Of a stretch of DNA of 64,000 nucleotides, positions 18,541 through 26,038 are shown in pieces. The notes below the pieces were generated by a model. That model searched no databases and was not told the DNA's origin. It saw only the letters and a list, made by a program, of their open reading frames with translations. The DNA comes from Ciceribacter lividus (lineage in GTDB: Bacteria > Pseudomonadota > Alphaproteobacteria > Rhizobiales > Rhizobiaceae): positions 248,001 through 312,000 of the forward strand of contig NZ_QPIX01000004.1 of the NCBI RefSeq assembly GCF_003337715.1, read 5' to 3'. The stretch's first letter is position 1; each line of letters opens with the position of its first letter. Made by a program: the position numbers and the translations under genes.

Positions 18541-18559
18541 CGTTTGGAGACTACAGGTT

Positions 18560-19681
18560 ATGGGTATTGCCGAGCGTGTCGGCCGGGCGGTCGATGAGGC
18601 CATAAGTGAAGAGCAGGTTGTTGGCGCGGTCGTCCTCGTCTACCAGGATGGAGCACCACTTCTTCGCAAGGCTGCAGGATATGCCGACCGCGAAGCGCAA
18701 ATCCCGGTCAGCCTCGACACCATCTTCCGCTATGCATCGGTGACCAAGCCGATCGTTGCAGCGACGGCCCTGGCGATGATCGAGGCGGGATCGTTTCGCA
18801 CGGACGATGCCGTTTCGGATTTTCTGCCATGGTTTCGCCCGAGGACTGCGGACGGGCGCGAGCCGCGCATCACGGTCCATCATCTGCTGACCCACACCTC
18901 GGGGCTCGTCTACGATGCGGCGCTGGAAAGCCTTCCGCCGGAGCGAGCGGTGAGCCTCGGCCTCTCCAATACGGATCTGACGCTCGAGGAAAATTTCAGC
19001 CGTTGCAACGCCGTGCCGCTCGCCTTTGAGCCCGGCGGCCGCTGGGCCTATTCCCATGCCACCGACATTCTCGGCGCCTTCATAGCCGCCGTTCACGGCG
19101 ATACACTGGAGGCAGCCGCCATCCACCATGTCACCGGTCCGCTGCGGATGGACGATGCCCGTTTTCATGTGACCGATCCGAAGCGCCTGTCGATCGCCTA
19201 TGCGGACGGGATGGAGCGGCCGGTCCGAATGCCTGACCCCTGGGTTCCTGCAGAAGGGGCGGAGTGGCGAGCGCCTTTTTCCCCTGGCCGGATATTCAAT
19301 CAGAAGGCGTTCCAGTCCGGGGGCGCGGGGATGGCCGGCACGGCAGGCGACATTCTGACGCTGCTCGAGGCGTTTCGTCAGGGAGGCAGCCCGATCGTAT
19401 CACCGGAGACTGCGGCGGCCGCTCTTTCAAACCAGATTGGCGATGTCGCGGGCGATCCGGGAATGCGTTTCGGATACCTGGGAGGGATCATCTCCGACCC
19501 GGCACTGGCGGGCACCTGCCTGCCGGCCGGTGCGATCCGCTGGGGCGGCGTCTATGGCGGCACCTGGTTCATCGATCCGGCACGCAAGCTCACGGTCGTC
19601 AACCTGACGAACACCGCGCTCGAGGGCTGCATGGGGCTTTACCCGGAACGGATCAGAAGGGCCATATACGTGGAGGCCTGA
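18560..19681 (+). CDS. Serine hydrolase of the beta-lactamase/class C (AmpC-like) family
   Basis: The 373-residue protein has the penicillin-binding fold of the COG1680 family. The catalytic S-V-T-K is near residue 60, followed by the family block H-H-L-L-T-H-T-S-G-L (near 108). The second motif appears as Y-S-H-A (near 159), a Y-x-N variant, and the third region includes G-G-x-Y-G-G-T near the C-terminus. No signal peptide is visible, so it is probably cytoplasmic. Members include esterases, D-aminopeptidases and peptidoglycan enzymes; antibiotic hydrolysis should not be assumed. It lies alone between the hemA terminator and the convergent dxr gene. Confidence 0.8.
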   Translation: MGIAERVGRAVDEAISEEQVVGAVVLVYQDGAPLLRKAAGYADREAQIPVSLDTIFRYASVTKPIVAATALAMIEAGSFRTDDAVSDFLPWFRPRTADGREPRITVHHLLTHTSGLVYDAALESLPPERAVSLGLSNTDLTLEENFSRCNAVPLAFEPGGRWAYSHATDILGAFIAAVHGDTLEAAAIHHVTGPLRMDDARFHVTDPKRLSIAYADGMERPVRMPDPWVPAEGAEWRAPFSPGRIFNQKAFQSGGAGMAGTAGDILTLLEAFRQGGSPIVSPETAAAALSNQIGDVAGDPGMRFGYLGGIISDPALAGTCLPAGAIRWGGVYGGTWFIDPARKLTVVNLTNTALEGCMGLYPERIRRAIYVEA

Positions 19682-19698
19682 AGTCCTTCGAGAAGACG

Positions 19699-20889
19699 TC
19701 AGGCCGCTGCCATTTTGCTGACCACGTCGCGGGCACGCCGCCTCGCTTCCGCGTCGGCCTGCACGACGTCGGCGATCTCGCCGGCGGACCCAAGGCCCGC
19801 CAACTGGTCCATGACCGCCTCGACGACGTCCGCCATGTCGAGGAATCCGATCCGCTCGGCGACGAAGGCGGCGAAGGCGGCCTCTTCCGCGCCGTTCAGG
19901 ACGGCGCCCTGAAGACCGCCGCGTTCGAGCGCCGTTCGGGCGAGGCGGAGCGCCGGAAAGCGTGTCTCATCCGGCGCTTCGAAGTCGAGCCGTGCGAGCT
20001 TGGCAAAATCGAGCCGCTCGACGTCGAGCGCAGATCGGACAGGGTAGGAAAGGGCATATCCGATGGCGGTGCGCATGTCGGGTACGCCGAGCTGTGCAAT
20101 GACCGAGCCGTCAACGTAGCCCACCATCGAATGTATAACGGACTGCGGATGAACGACGACCTCGATCTGGTCGGGACGGACACCGAACAGATGCTTGGCT
20201 TCGATCATCTCGAAGGCTTTGTTGAACATCGTCGCGCTGCCGACGGAGATCTTCAGACCCATCGACCAGTTCGGATGAGAGCGCGCCGCTTGCAGCGTCA
20301 CGCCCGCCATCTCTTCGCGGGTGCAGGCGCGGAACGGTCCGCCGGACGCAGTCAGGATGATCCTCTCCAGCGCATGCCGCTGGCTCTTGTCGAGGCACTG
20401 GAAGATGGCGCTATGCTCGCTGTCGACGGGGATCAGCAGCCCGCCACCACTGCTGACGGCGTCGAGGAAGAGCTCGCCGGCGGAGACGAGGCATTCCTTG
20501 TTGGCAAGCGCGATATTGGCGCCACGGCGAGCCGCGCGGAGAGTCGGCGCAAGACCGGCAGTCCCGACGATCGCCGCCATCACCCAGTCGGCATCGAGCC
20601 CTGCTGCCTCGTCGAGGCCGCTCACGCCGGCCGCGACTGCGATGCCGCTGCCGGACAGCGCGTCCTTCAGGGCTGCGTAACGGTTCTCGTCGGCCGTCAC
20701 TGCGAGACGTGCGCCGAATTTCCGGGCCTGTTCCGCCAGAAGCTCGATATTGCCATTCCCGGTGAGCGCCATGATCTCGAAAGCGTCGCGGCCTCCCAGT
20801 TGGCGGACGACGTCGAGCGTGTTTGTGCCGATCGAGCCGGTCGAACCGAGAATGGTCAGACGGCGCGGCACCTCGGTTCTCATGATCAT
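19699..20889 (-). CDS. dxr: 1-deoxy-D-xylulose 5-phosphate reductoisomerase
   Basis: DXR converts DXP to 2-C-methyl-D-erythritol 4-phosphate with NADPH, committing carbon to isoprenoids. The N-terminal nucleotide motif G-S-T-G-S-I-G lies 10-16 residues after the start, A-N-K-E precedes the metal site, and the region around S-G-G-P-F-R carries substrate contacts. The longest frame begins with a TTG at 20919. I prefer the ATG at 20889; a second ATG at 20883 is equally possible. The neighbouring divergent gene is a metal ATPase, so dxr is outside its usual uppS-cdsA-dxr-rseP context and may be a relocated or second copy. Confidence 0.9.
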   Translation of the reverse strand: MIMRTEVPRRLTILGSTGSIGTNTLDVVRQLGGRDAFEIMALTGNGNIELLAEQARKFGARLAVTADENRYAALKDALSGSGIAVAAGVSGLDEAAGLDADWVMAAIVGTAGLAPTLRAARRGANIALANKECLVSAGELFLDAVSSGGGLLIPVDSEHSAIFQCLDKSQRHALERIILTASGGPFRACTREEMAGVTLQAARSHPNWSMGLKISVGSATMFNKAFEMIEAKHLFGVRPDQIEVVVHPQSVIHSMVGYVDGSVIAQLGVPDMRTAIGYALSYPVRSALDVERLDFAKLARLDFEAPDETRFPALRLARTALERGGLQGAVLNGAEEAAFAAFVAERIGFLDMADVVEAVMDQLAGLGSAGEIADVVQADAEARRRARDVVSKMAAA

Positions 20890-21004
20890 TCCAAATTCCG
20901 GAGATTGCTTCCCTTGCAAATGCGTCTACAAGGGAATGTGCGCGCCAGCAAGCTTTAGCTCTCGGGTGCAACAGGCCGGCGCTCAACGATGCAGTGAGGA
21001 AGAC

Positions 21005-22852
21005 GTGAGCGCGCTGTCGCGATTTCTTGAGAAGAATGGCAGACCTCTCCTCGCTATCCTCGCCCTGCTGACACTGGCCGGTGGCGCTTTCGCGCAGTGG
21101 TCTGGCGCCGCTTCGCTCTCGGCACAATTCTGGTTTGCCGGGGGATCGGTCGTTCTCGTGGTGCTCCTGGTGGAGATCGTGCGCTCGCTTATGCAGCGGC
21201 AGTTCGGGCTCGATGTGGTTGCCGCGCTTTCGATGTCCGCCGCACTTGCCTTCGACGAGCCGCTGGCCGCCAACATTGTGGCACTCATGTATGCGGGTGG
21301 GCAGCAGCTCGAGAACTTTGCAGAGGGGCGGGCACGTCGCGAGATGACGGCACTGCTGGGCCGGGTCGCTCGCACTGCCATGTGCTATTGTGGTGACAAG
21401 TTGGAAGAGGTCCCGATCGAGCGTCTCGTACCCGGTGACCGCGTTCTCATCAGGCGTGGGGAGGTGATCCCCGTCGACGGCGTTCTTGCTGCTCCCGCGG
21501 CGGATATCGACATGTCGGCGCTCACCGGGGAATCCATGCCGGTCCGGTTCTTCGAGGGCGATCAGGTGCCGAGCGGTTGCGTCGGCTGCGGTGCGGCCTT
21601 CGACCTGATCACCACCCTGCCTGCTGCCGAGAGCACCTATGCGGGCATTGTCCGGCTCGTGAAGAGCGCACAGGAAAGCAAAGCGCCGATGGTGCGGCTC
21701 GCCGATCGCTATGCGTTGTGGTTCCTGATGGCGACTGTCATCATAGCAGGCGCGGCCTGGTGGCTTACCGGCGATCGGCTCCGTGCGCTTTCCGTCCTGG
21801 TTGTTGCCACGCCCTGTCCGTTGATCCTTGCGGTGCCCGTCGCGATCATCTCAGGCATGTCGCGTGCCGCTTCGATCGGCGTTCTGATCAAGAGCGGAGG
21901 AGCGCTGGAAACCCTTGCTCGCGTCAGAACCGCGATCCTGGACAAGACCGGAACGATGACCACCGGGAGGGCAGGCGTCGTCGATATCCGCACCGTGAAC
22001 GGTGTCGAGGCGAGTGAAATGCTCCGGCTTGCCGCCTCGCTCGACCAGGCATCCAATCACGCCAGTGCCGAGAGTCTTGTTGCCGCGGCCAAGGCGCGGG
22101 GGCTCGCACTCAGCAAGCCGACGGATGTCACCGAAACGCCGGGCAGCGGCATCGCAGGCACGGTCGACGGGCGCCGACTGGTGGTCGGTGGCAGCAATTT
22201 CGTCAAGGAGCACTCCAGAACCGGGGACCCGTACGACCTTGGCGAGAGCATTCCGCCCGGATCGGCCGTTGTCGCCGTCAGCATGGACGGGGCGGTAGCC
22301 GGGATCATTCTGTTGTCGGATCAGGTGCGGGGCGATGCCTTGGAGACGATCGCGGCATTTCGCAACGCCGATGTCTCTCGTTTCGTCCTGGCGTCTGGCG
22401 ATCGGGCGGACGTCGTCCGGGCGGTCGGCACCAGGCTGGGCATCGACACGGCGCACGGGGACCTGGCGCCGAACGACAAGGTGGACATCGTGGTCAGGGA
22501 GCGCGAACGAGCGCCCGTGATGATGATCGGCGACGGGGTGAACGACGCGCCCGCGCTTGCTGCAGCGGACGTCGGCGTCGCCATGGGCGCCCGGGGCGCA
22601 GCAGCTTCCTCCGAAGCCGCCGATGTCGTGCTGTTGGTCGACGATCTCGGCCCGCTGGCGATCGCAGTCTCTCTCGCCCGCCGCGCCCGCATGATCGCGC
22701 TACAAAGCGTCGCCGTGGGGATCGGGCTCTCGTTTGCGGCAATGGGTTTTGCGGCCTTCGGCTACCTGCCGCCCGTCGAAGGGGCGATCTTGCAGGAGGT
22801 TATCGACGTTGCCGTCATTTTGAACGCTCTCCGGGCTCTTGCGCGGCCCTGA
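21005..22852 (+). CDS. P1B-type (heavy-metal) P-type ATPase, unusual subgroup
   Basis: This 615-residue pump has eight predicted membrane helices and all P-type core motifs: T-G-E-S (actuator), D-K-T-G-T with the phosphorylated Asp near residue 313, and G-D-G-V-N-D-A-P. The metal-site helix carries T-P-C-P-L, not C-P-C or S-P-C. There is no N-terminal HMA metal-binding domain. The P1B hallmark H-P in the nucleotide domain appears as N-H-A-S-A-E-S. I chose GTG 21005 after GAGGAAGAC; an in-frame region back to 20750 overlaps dxr and looks non-coding. Metal specificity cannot be assigned. It lies beside decayed DNA and a tRNA gene. Confidence 0.82.
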   Translation: MSALSRFLEKNGRPLLAILALLTLAGGAFAQWSGAASLSAQFWFAGGSVVLVVLLVEIVRSLMQRQFGLDVVAALSMSAALAFDEPLAANIVALMYAGGQQLENFAEGRARREMTALLGRVARTAMCYCGDKLEEVPIERLVPGDRVLIRRGEVIPVDGVLAAPAADIDMSALTGESMPVRFFEGDQVPSGCVGCGAAFDLITTLPAAESTYAGIVRLVKSAQESKAPMVRLADRYALWFLMATVIIAGAAWWLTGDRLRALSVLVVATPCPLILAVPVAIISGMSRAASIGVLIKSGGALETLARVRTAILDKTGTMTTGRAGVVDIRTVNGVEASEMLRLAASLDQASNHASAESLVAAAKARGLALSKPTDVTETPGSGIAGTVDGRRLVVGGSNFVKEHSRTGDPYDLGESIPPGSAVVAVSMDGAVAGIILLSDQVRGDALETIAAFRNADVSRFVLASGDRADVVRAVGTRLGIDTAHGDLAPNDKVDIVVRERERAPVMMIGDGVNDAPALAAADVGVAMGARGAAASSEAADVVLLVDDLGPLAIAVSLARRARMIALQSVAVGIGLSFAAMGFAAFGYLPPVEGAILQEVIDVAVILNALRALARP

Positions 22853-22889
22853 GGCTGCTGATCAACAATCGCTTTACCGCTGCCGGAAA

Positions 22890-23105
22890 CTCAAGGCCGC
22901 GTCGGCGCTGGACGCGGGATTGTTGGCGGGGCCGTGTAGGCGGTTGAGAACTACGAGATCAGCGGGTACGAGAGCTTCGTTCACGGGCCGAGAAATTCGG
23001 CTACAGGGACGCGGTGAGACTGCTCGAGCAGACGTTCACCGAGGAAGCGAAGACCGACGAGGGCTGACGAAACTCGCCGAAAGCGCAGTGAACACGGCCG
23101 CATAG
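22890..23105 (+). pseudogene. Decayed fragment of a DUF892 (YciE/YciF ferritin-like) gene
   Basis: The C-terminal half of a DUF892 protein can be read only by changing frame. Frame 1 gives S-A-L-D-A-G-L-L-A. After a single-base shift come A-V-(stop)-A-V-E-N-Y-E-I and S-G-Y-E-S-F. After another shift comes A-E-K-F-G-Y-R-D-A-V-R-L-L-E, and after a third L-T-K-L-A-E-S-A-V-N before TAG. That is at least three indels plus a TAG where a CAG codon is expected. The N-terminal half is missing. DUF892 proteins are ferritin-like stress proteins. It follows the metal ATPase by 37 nt. Confidence 0.8.
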
Positions 23106-23126
23106 AAGCTGGCCTGACATTCGGGG

Positions 23127-23149
23127 ACCGGGCGAGGAGATCGCCCGGT
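23127..23149. terminator. Hairpin downstream of the DUF892 remnant
   Basis: ACCGGGCGA and TCGCCCGGT form a 9-bp perfect stem around a 5-base loop. Neither flank has a real T run, so intrinsic termination is doubtful. It may be the old terminator of the remnant gene. Confidence 0.4.
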
Positions 23150-23155
23150 ACTTCG

Positions 23156-23437
23156 TCATTTACCTTCCTTCTCCCTCGTCCGCAGAAAGGCGACCAGCCG
23201 CGCCTCATCTGCATAGAGTCCGGCTCTTGAAACATCCCTGTCGAGCTGTGCGAGAAGGCACCAAGCCAACCACAAAAGCATCCAGACGATGACCCACTAT
23301 AGCCGCAGACGCTCGAAATGATCCGCCTCGGCGCCGAGCTGCGTGTGAAGAATCGCGCCGCCAAGAACGTAGATGCAACATGAAGTCGAGAACGCGACGG
23401 GAATGCGGGGAACGCCGATGCTGACGAAGGTCTGAGA
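23156..23437 (-). pseudogene. Interrupted frame for a possible two-helix membrane protein
   Basis: One minus-strand frame stays open for about 93 codons except for a TAG at 23297-23299. Before it the frame encodes a hydrophobic stretch (V-L-G-G-A-I-L-H-T) and an acidic turn (G-A-E-A-D-H-F-E-R). After it come W-V-I-V-W-M-L-L-W-L-A-W and a charged tail ending R-E-K-E-G-K. The pattern suggests a small inner-membrane protein broken by a nonsense mutation. Alternatively a 41-residue protein could start at the ATG at 23281. I do not recognise the family, and a chance frame remains possible. Confidence 0.35.
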
Positions 23438-23441
23438 AATA

Positions 23442-23518
23442 TGGTGATCCCGGCGCGATTCGAACGCGCGACCCCCAGATTAGGAATCTGGTGCTCTATC
23501 CTGCTGAGCTACGGGACC
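23442..23518 (-). tRNA. tRNA-Arg (anticodon CCT)
   Basis: The 77-nt minus-strand gene folds as a full cloverleaf. The acceptor stem is GGTCCCG / CGGGATC (one G-T pair) with an encoded CCA end. The D arm contains TAGCTCAGCAGGATAGAGCA, the anticodon stem-loop is CCAGA-TTCCTAA-TCTGG with anticodon CCT (reads AGG), and the T arm is GCGCG-TTCGAAT-CGCGC. Its 3' end faces the decayed region 22.85-23.44 kb. tRNA 3' ends are common integration targets, which fits the remnants there. Confidence 0.96.
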
Positions 23519-23529
23519 ACTGGGCTGCA

Positions 23530-23558
23530 TCCATACAAAACGAGTGCCGGGAAGCCAA
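23530..23558 (-). promoter_or_regulatory. Sigma-70-type promoter of tRNA-Arg
   Basis: On the minus strand TTGGCT is separated by 17 bp from TATGGA, and the tRNA 5' end lies 11 nt beyond the -10 element. Spacing and position fit a housekeeping promoter for a short leader. Confidence 0.55.
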
Positions 23559-23593
23559 GCGTTTTTCCAGGCGACAGGTGGCCTTGGCCGCAA

Positions 23594-24754
23594 TCACTCA
23601 GTGAGTCGCTGTTCGGCGAGACGTACCCAGTAGGACACGCCGTAGGCGATCGCCTCGTCGTTGAAGTCGTAGGCGGGATGGTGGAGGCCTGCGGTCTTAC
23701 CGTTCCCGATCATGATGTAGGCGCCCGGCCGCGCCTGCAGCATGAAGGCGAAATCCTCCCCCGCCATTGAGGGGTCGACCTCCGTGTCGACATTCTGGCC
23801 GCCGACGATGTCGATTGCAGCGCGTGCCGCGTGCATGGTCTCGTCGGGGTGGTTGACCGTCACCGGACAGGCTCGCTCATAATCGACGATGACGTCTGCG
23901 CCATGGGCGGCGGCCACACCTTTTGCCACCTCGCGGATGCGATTTTCGGCAAGGTCGCGGACCGCTTCGTCGAGCGAGCGCACGGTACCTCCGAGCATCG
24001 CTTCTTCGGGAATGATGTTATGGGTTGTCCCGGCCTGGAAGCGCGTCACCGACACCACGACAGAACGAAGCGGATTGGCGTTGCGGGACGCTATGAGCTG
24101 AAGGTTGCCTACGATCTGTGCGCCGATCGCGATCGGATCGATCGTGTGGTGCGGCTCGGCGGCGTGGCCGCCGCGGCCCTTCACCGTAATCGTGAACTTG
24201 TCCGGTGCCGCCATGATGCCGCCCTTGCGGATGGCGAAGGTGCCGACGGGCATACCGGGCATGTTGTGCATGCCGTAGACTTCCTCGATGCCGAAACGTT
24301 CCATCAGGCCGTCCTGAACCATGGCGAGCGCGCCGGCGCCGCCTTCCTCGGCAGGCTGGAAGATCACGATGACCGAGCCGCGGAAATTGCGCGTTTCGGC
24401 AAGGTGCTTGGCTGCCCCCAGCAGCATCGCGGTATGACCGTCATGGCCGCAGGCATGCATCTTTCCGGGCGTCTTGGAAGACCAGGCCTTGCCGCTGAGC
24501 TCCTGGATCGGTAAGGCGTCCATATCAGCGCGCAAGCCGATTGCGCGTCCGCTCCCCTGGCCGCGGATCACGCCGACGACGCCGGTACGTCCGATTCCGG
24601 TCACGATCTCGTCGACGCCGAACTCCCGCAGTTTCTGCTCGACGAAAGCCGCGGTCTCCTCGACATCGTAGAGAATTTCCGGATTCGTGTGGAGATGGCG
24701 GCGCCATTCACTAACTTCGTGTTGGAGCTCGGCGACGCGGTTCAAGATCGGCAT
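23594..24754 (-). CDS. M20-family amidohydrolase (hippurate hydrolase/aminoacylase type)
   Basis: A 386-residue metallopeptidase-fold enzyme of the HipO/IAA-amino acid hydrolase group. Metal and catalytic motifs are D-M-D-A-L-P (near residue 76), H-A-C-G-H-D-G-H (near 101), P-A-E-E-G-G-A-G (near 136) and A-G-E-D-F-A near 346. The inserted dimerisation domain contains the G-G-H-A-A-E-P motif near 196. Members remove acyl groups from N-acylated amino acids; the natural substrate is not evident. It is the last minus-strand gene before tRNA-Arg and is divergent from the carboxypeptidase gene. Confidence 0.87.
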   Translation of the reverse strand: MPILNRVAELQHEVSEWRRHLHTNPEILYDVEETAAFVEQKLREFGVDEIVTGIGRTGVVGVIRGQGSGRAIGLRADMDALPIQELSGKAWSSKTPGKMHACGHDGHTAMLLGAAKHLAETRNFRGSVIVIFQPAEEGGAGALAMVQDGLMERFGIEEVYGMHNMPGMPVGTFAIRKGGIMAAPDKFTITVKGRGGHAAEPHHTIDPIAIGAQIVGNLQLIASRNANPLRSVVVSVTRFQAGTTHNIIPEEAMLGGTVRSLDEAVRDLAENRIREVAKGVAAAHGADVIVDYERACPVTVNHPDETMHAARAAIDIVGGQNVDTEVDPSMAGEDFAFMLQARPGAYIMIGNGKTAGLHHPAYDFNDEAIAYGVSYWVRLAEQRLTE

Positions 24755-24908
24755 CTGATTTCCCTGTCCGGCAGTGCTGGAGGCTTTCGATTCGTTTCGG
24801 GGAATGTGCCCCTCCTGATTGACCTATTCAATGGGCTTTGCCATTGGTGGGCGAGATAGGTTAAATACCGCAGGCTCTGAAGCTTCCAGATATTCGAGGA
24901 ATTTCATC

Positions 24909-26021
24909 GTGCAGACGACGCAGACGTCTTTTCTGTTCGAAACGCGCCGGGGGCGCTTCCTGGCCGTCATGCTGGGCCTTGCTCTGACCGCCTTGCCAAC
25001 CCTCTCCGCGGCCAATCCGAGGATCGTCGTCGAGGTCAACTCCGGGCGCGTGATCGAACACGAGGACGCCTTTCGCAAGTGGTATCCCGCGTCGCTGACG
25101 AAGCTGATGACCGCCTACACAACGTTTCGAGCGGTGAAGTCTGGCCGGATTTCGGTCGAGAGCATCGTCACGATGAGCAAGAAGGCCGCCGACCAGCCGG
25201 CGAGCAAGATGTATTTCAAGCCGGGGGCGCAGCTGACACTCGACAGTGCATTGAAGCTGCTCCTGGTGAAATCCGCGAACGACATCGCCGTGGCGGTCGC
25301 CGAGACCGTCGGCGGCTCGCTCGACAATTTCGTCGCCCAGATGAACGCCGATGCCGCCCGTCTCGGCATGAACTCCTCGCATTTCATCAATCCGAACGGG
25401 CTTCCCGGAGAGGGACAGTACACGACCGCGCGCGATCTCGCCGTGCTCGCCGTCGCAATTCGCCGGGAGTTTCCCGAATATGCCGGTTACTTCTCGCTGG
25501 AGGGGGTCACCACCGGCAAACGCACCTATCCAAACTACAATCTGCTCATCGGCCGTTTCGATGGTGCCGACGGCATGAAGACGGGCTTCATCTGCGCGTC
25601 GGGCTTCAATCAGGTTTCCTCCGCCACACGGAACGGCCGGACAGTCATCTCGGTGGTGCTCGGTGCGGAGAGCCTCGGTGCGCGTGCCGACATGTCGGCC
25701 GAACTTCTCCAGAAGGCGCTGACAACCCGCTTGAGTGCGGGCGTTACGCTTGCGACGCTTGCGCCGTACGGTGAGGGGCGTGACCAGGTGACCGACATCA
25801 GCGGCGACATCTGCTCCCAGACCGCGCGCAAGGAGCGCAGCGAGGGACGCGATGAAGAAGGTCGCATGAAACTCTTCTCTCCCTATATAAGGGAGATGGA
25901 TCGGCCGCCGCGCGCGGTGTTTGCAGGCCTCCTGCCCGGCGGAGAAGTCTCAGCTCAGCCGGCGTCTGCGAGCAACACCATCGCAAACGTACCGATCCCC
26001 ATCCCGAGGCCTAATTTCTGA
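24909..26021 (+). CDS. D-alanyl-D-alanine carboxypeptidase (S11 family, low-molecular-weight PBP)
   Basis: This periplasmic enzyme trims the terminal D-Ala from peptidoglycan pentapeptides. The signal sequence (about residues 17-36) ends near L-S-A-A. All three active-site motifs are present: S-L-T-K (near 62), S-A-N (near 119) and K-T-G (near 223). The C-terminal ~100 residues are basic and proline-rich and lack the standard DacA beta domain. I chose GTG 24909 because GAGGA lies 8 nt upstream; the open frame extends back to 24819 without such support. It is followed after 17 nt by the CobW GTPase gene, probably in one operon. Confidence 0.88.
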   Translation: MQTTQTSFLFETRRGRFLAVMLGLALTALPTLSAANPRIVVEVNSGRVIEHEDAFRKWYPASLTKLMTAYTTFRAVKSGRISVESIVTMSKKAADQPASKMYFKPGAQLTLDSALKLLLVKSANDIAVAVAETVGGSLDNFVAQMNADAARLGMNSSHFINPNGLPGEGQYTTARDLAVLAVAIRREFPEYAGYFSLEGVTTGKRTYPNYNLLIGRFDGADGMKTGFICASGFNQVSSATRNGRTVISVVLGAESLGARADMSAELLQKALTTRLSAGVTLATLAPYGEGRDQVTDISGDICSQTARKERSEGRDEEGRMKLFSPYIREMDRPPRAVFAGLLPGGEVSAQPASASNTIANVPIPIPRPNF

Positions 26022-26038
26022 TCCCGAGGGGTCCCGAC

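Noticed and set aside
20750..21004. Upstream extension of the P-type ATPase frame
   Set aside because: It overlaps dxr, is Arg/Pro/Ser-rich without a signal and has no ribosome site; GTG 21005 is better.
22981..23364. 127-codon minus-strand open frame over the decayed region
   Set aside because: Serine/arginine-rich and overlaps the DUF892 remnant, which has clear family similarity on the other strand.
23441..23770. 109-codon plus-strand frame starting at the tRNA gene
   Set aside because: It reads through the complement of tRNA-Arg and then antisense to the amidohydrolase.
24815..24830. TTGA-N5-TCAA upstream of the carboxypeptidase gene
   Set aside because: Spacing is 5 rather than 6, so it does not fit an FNR box.
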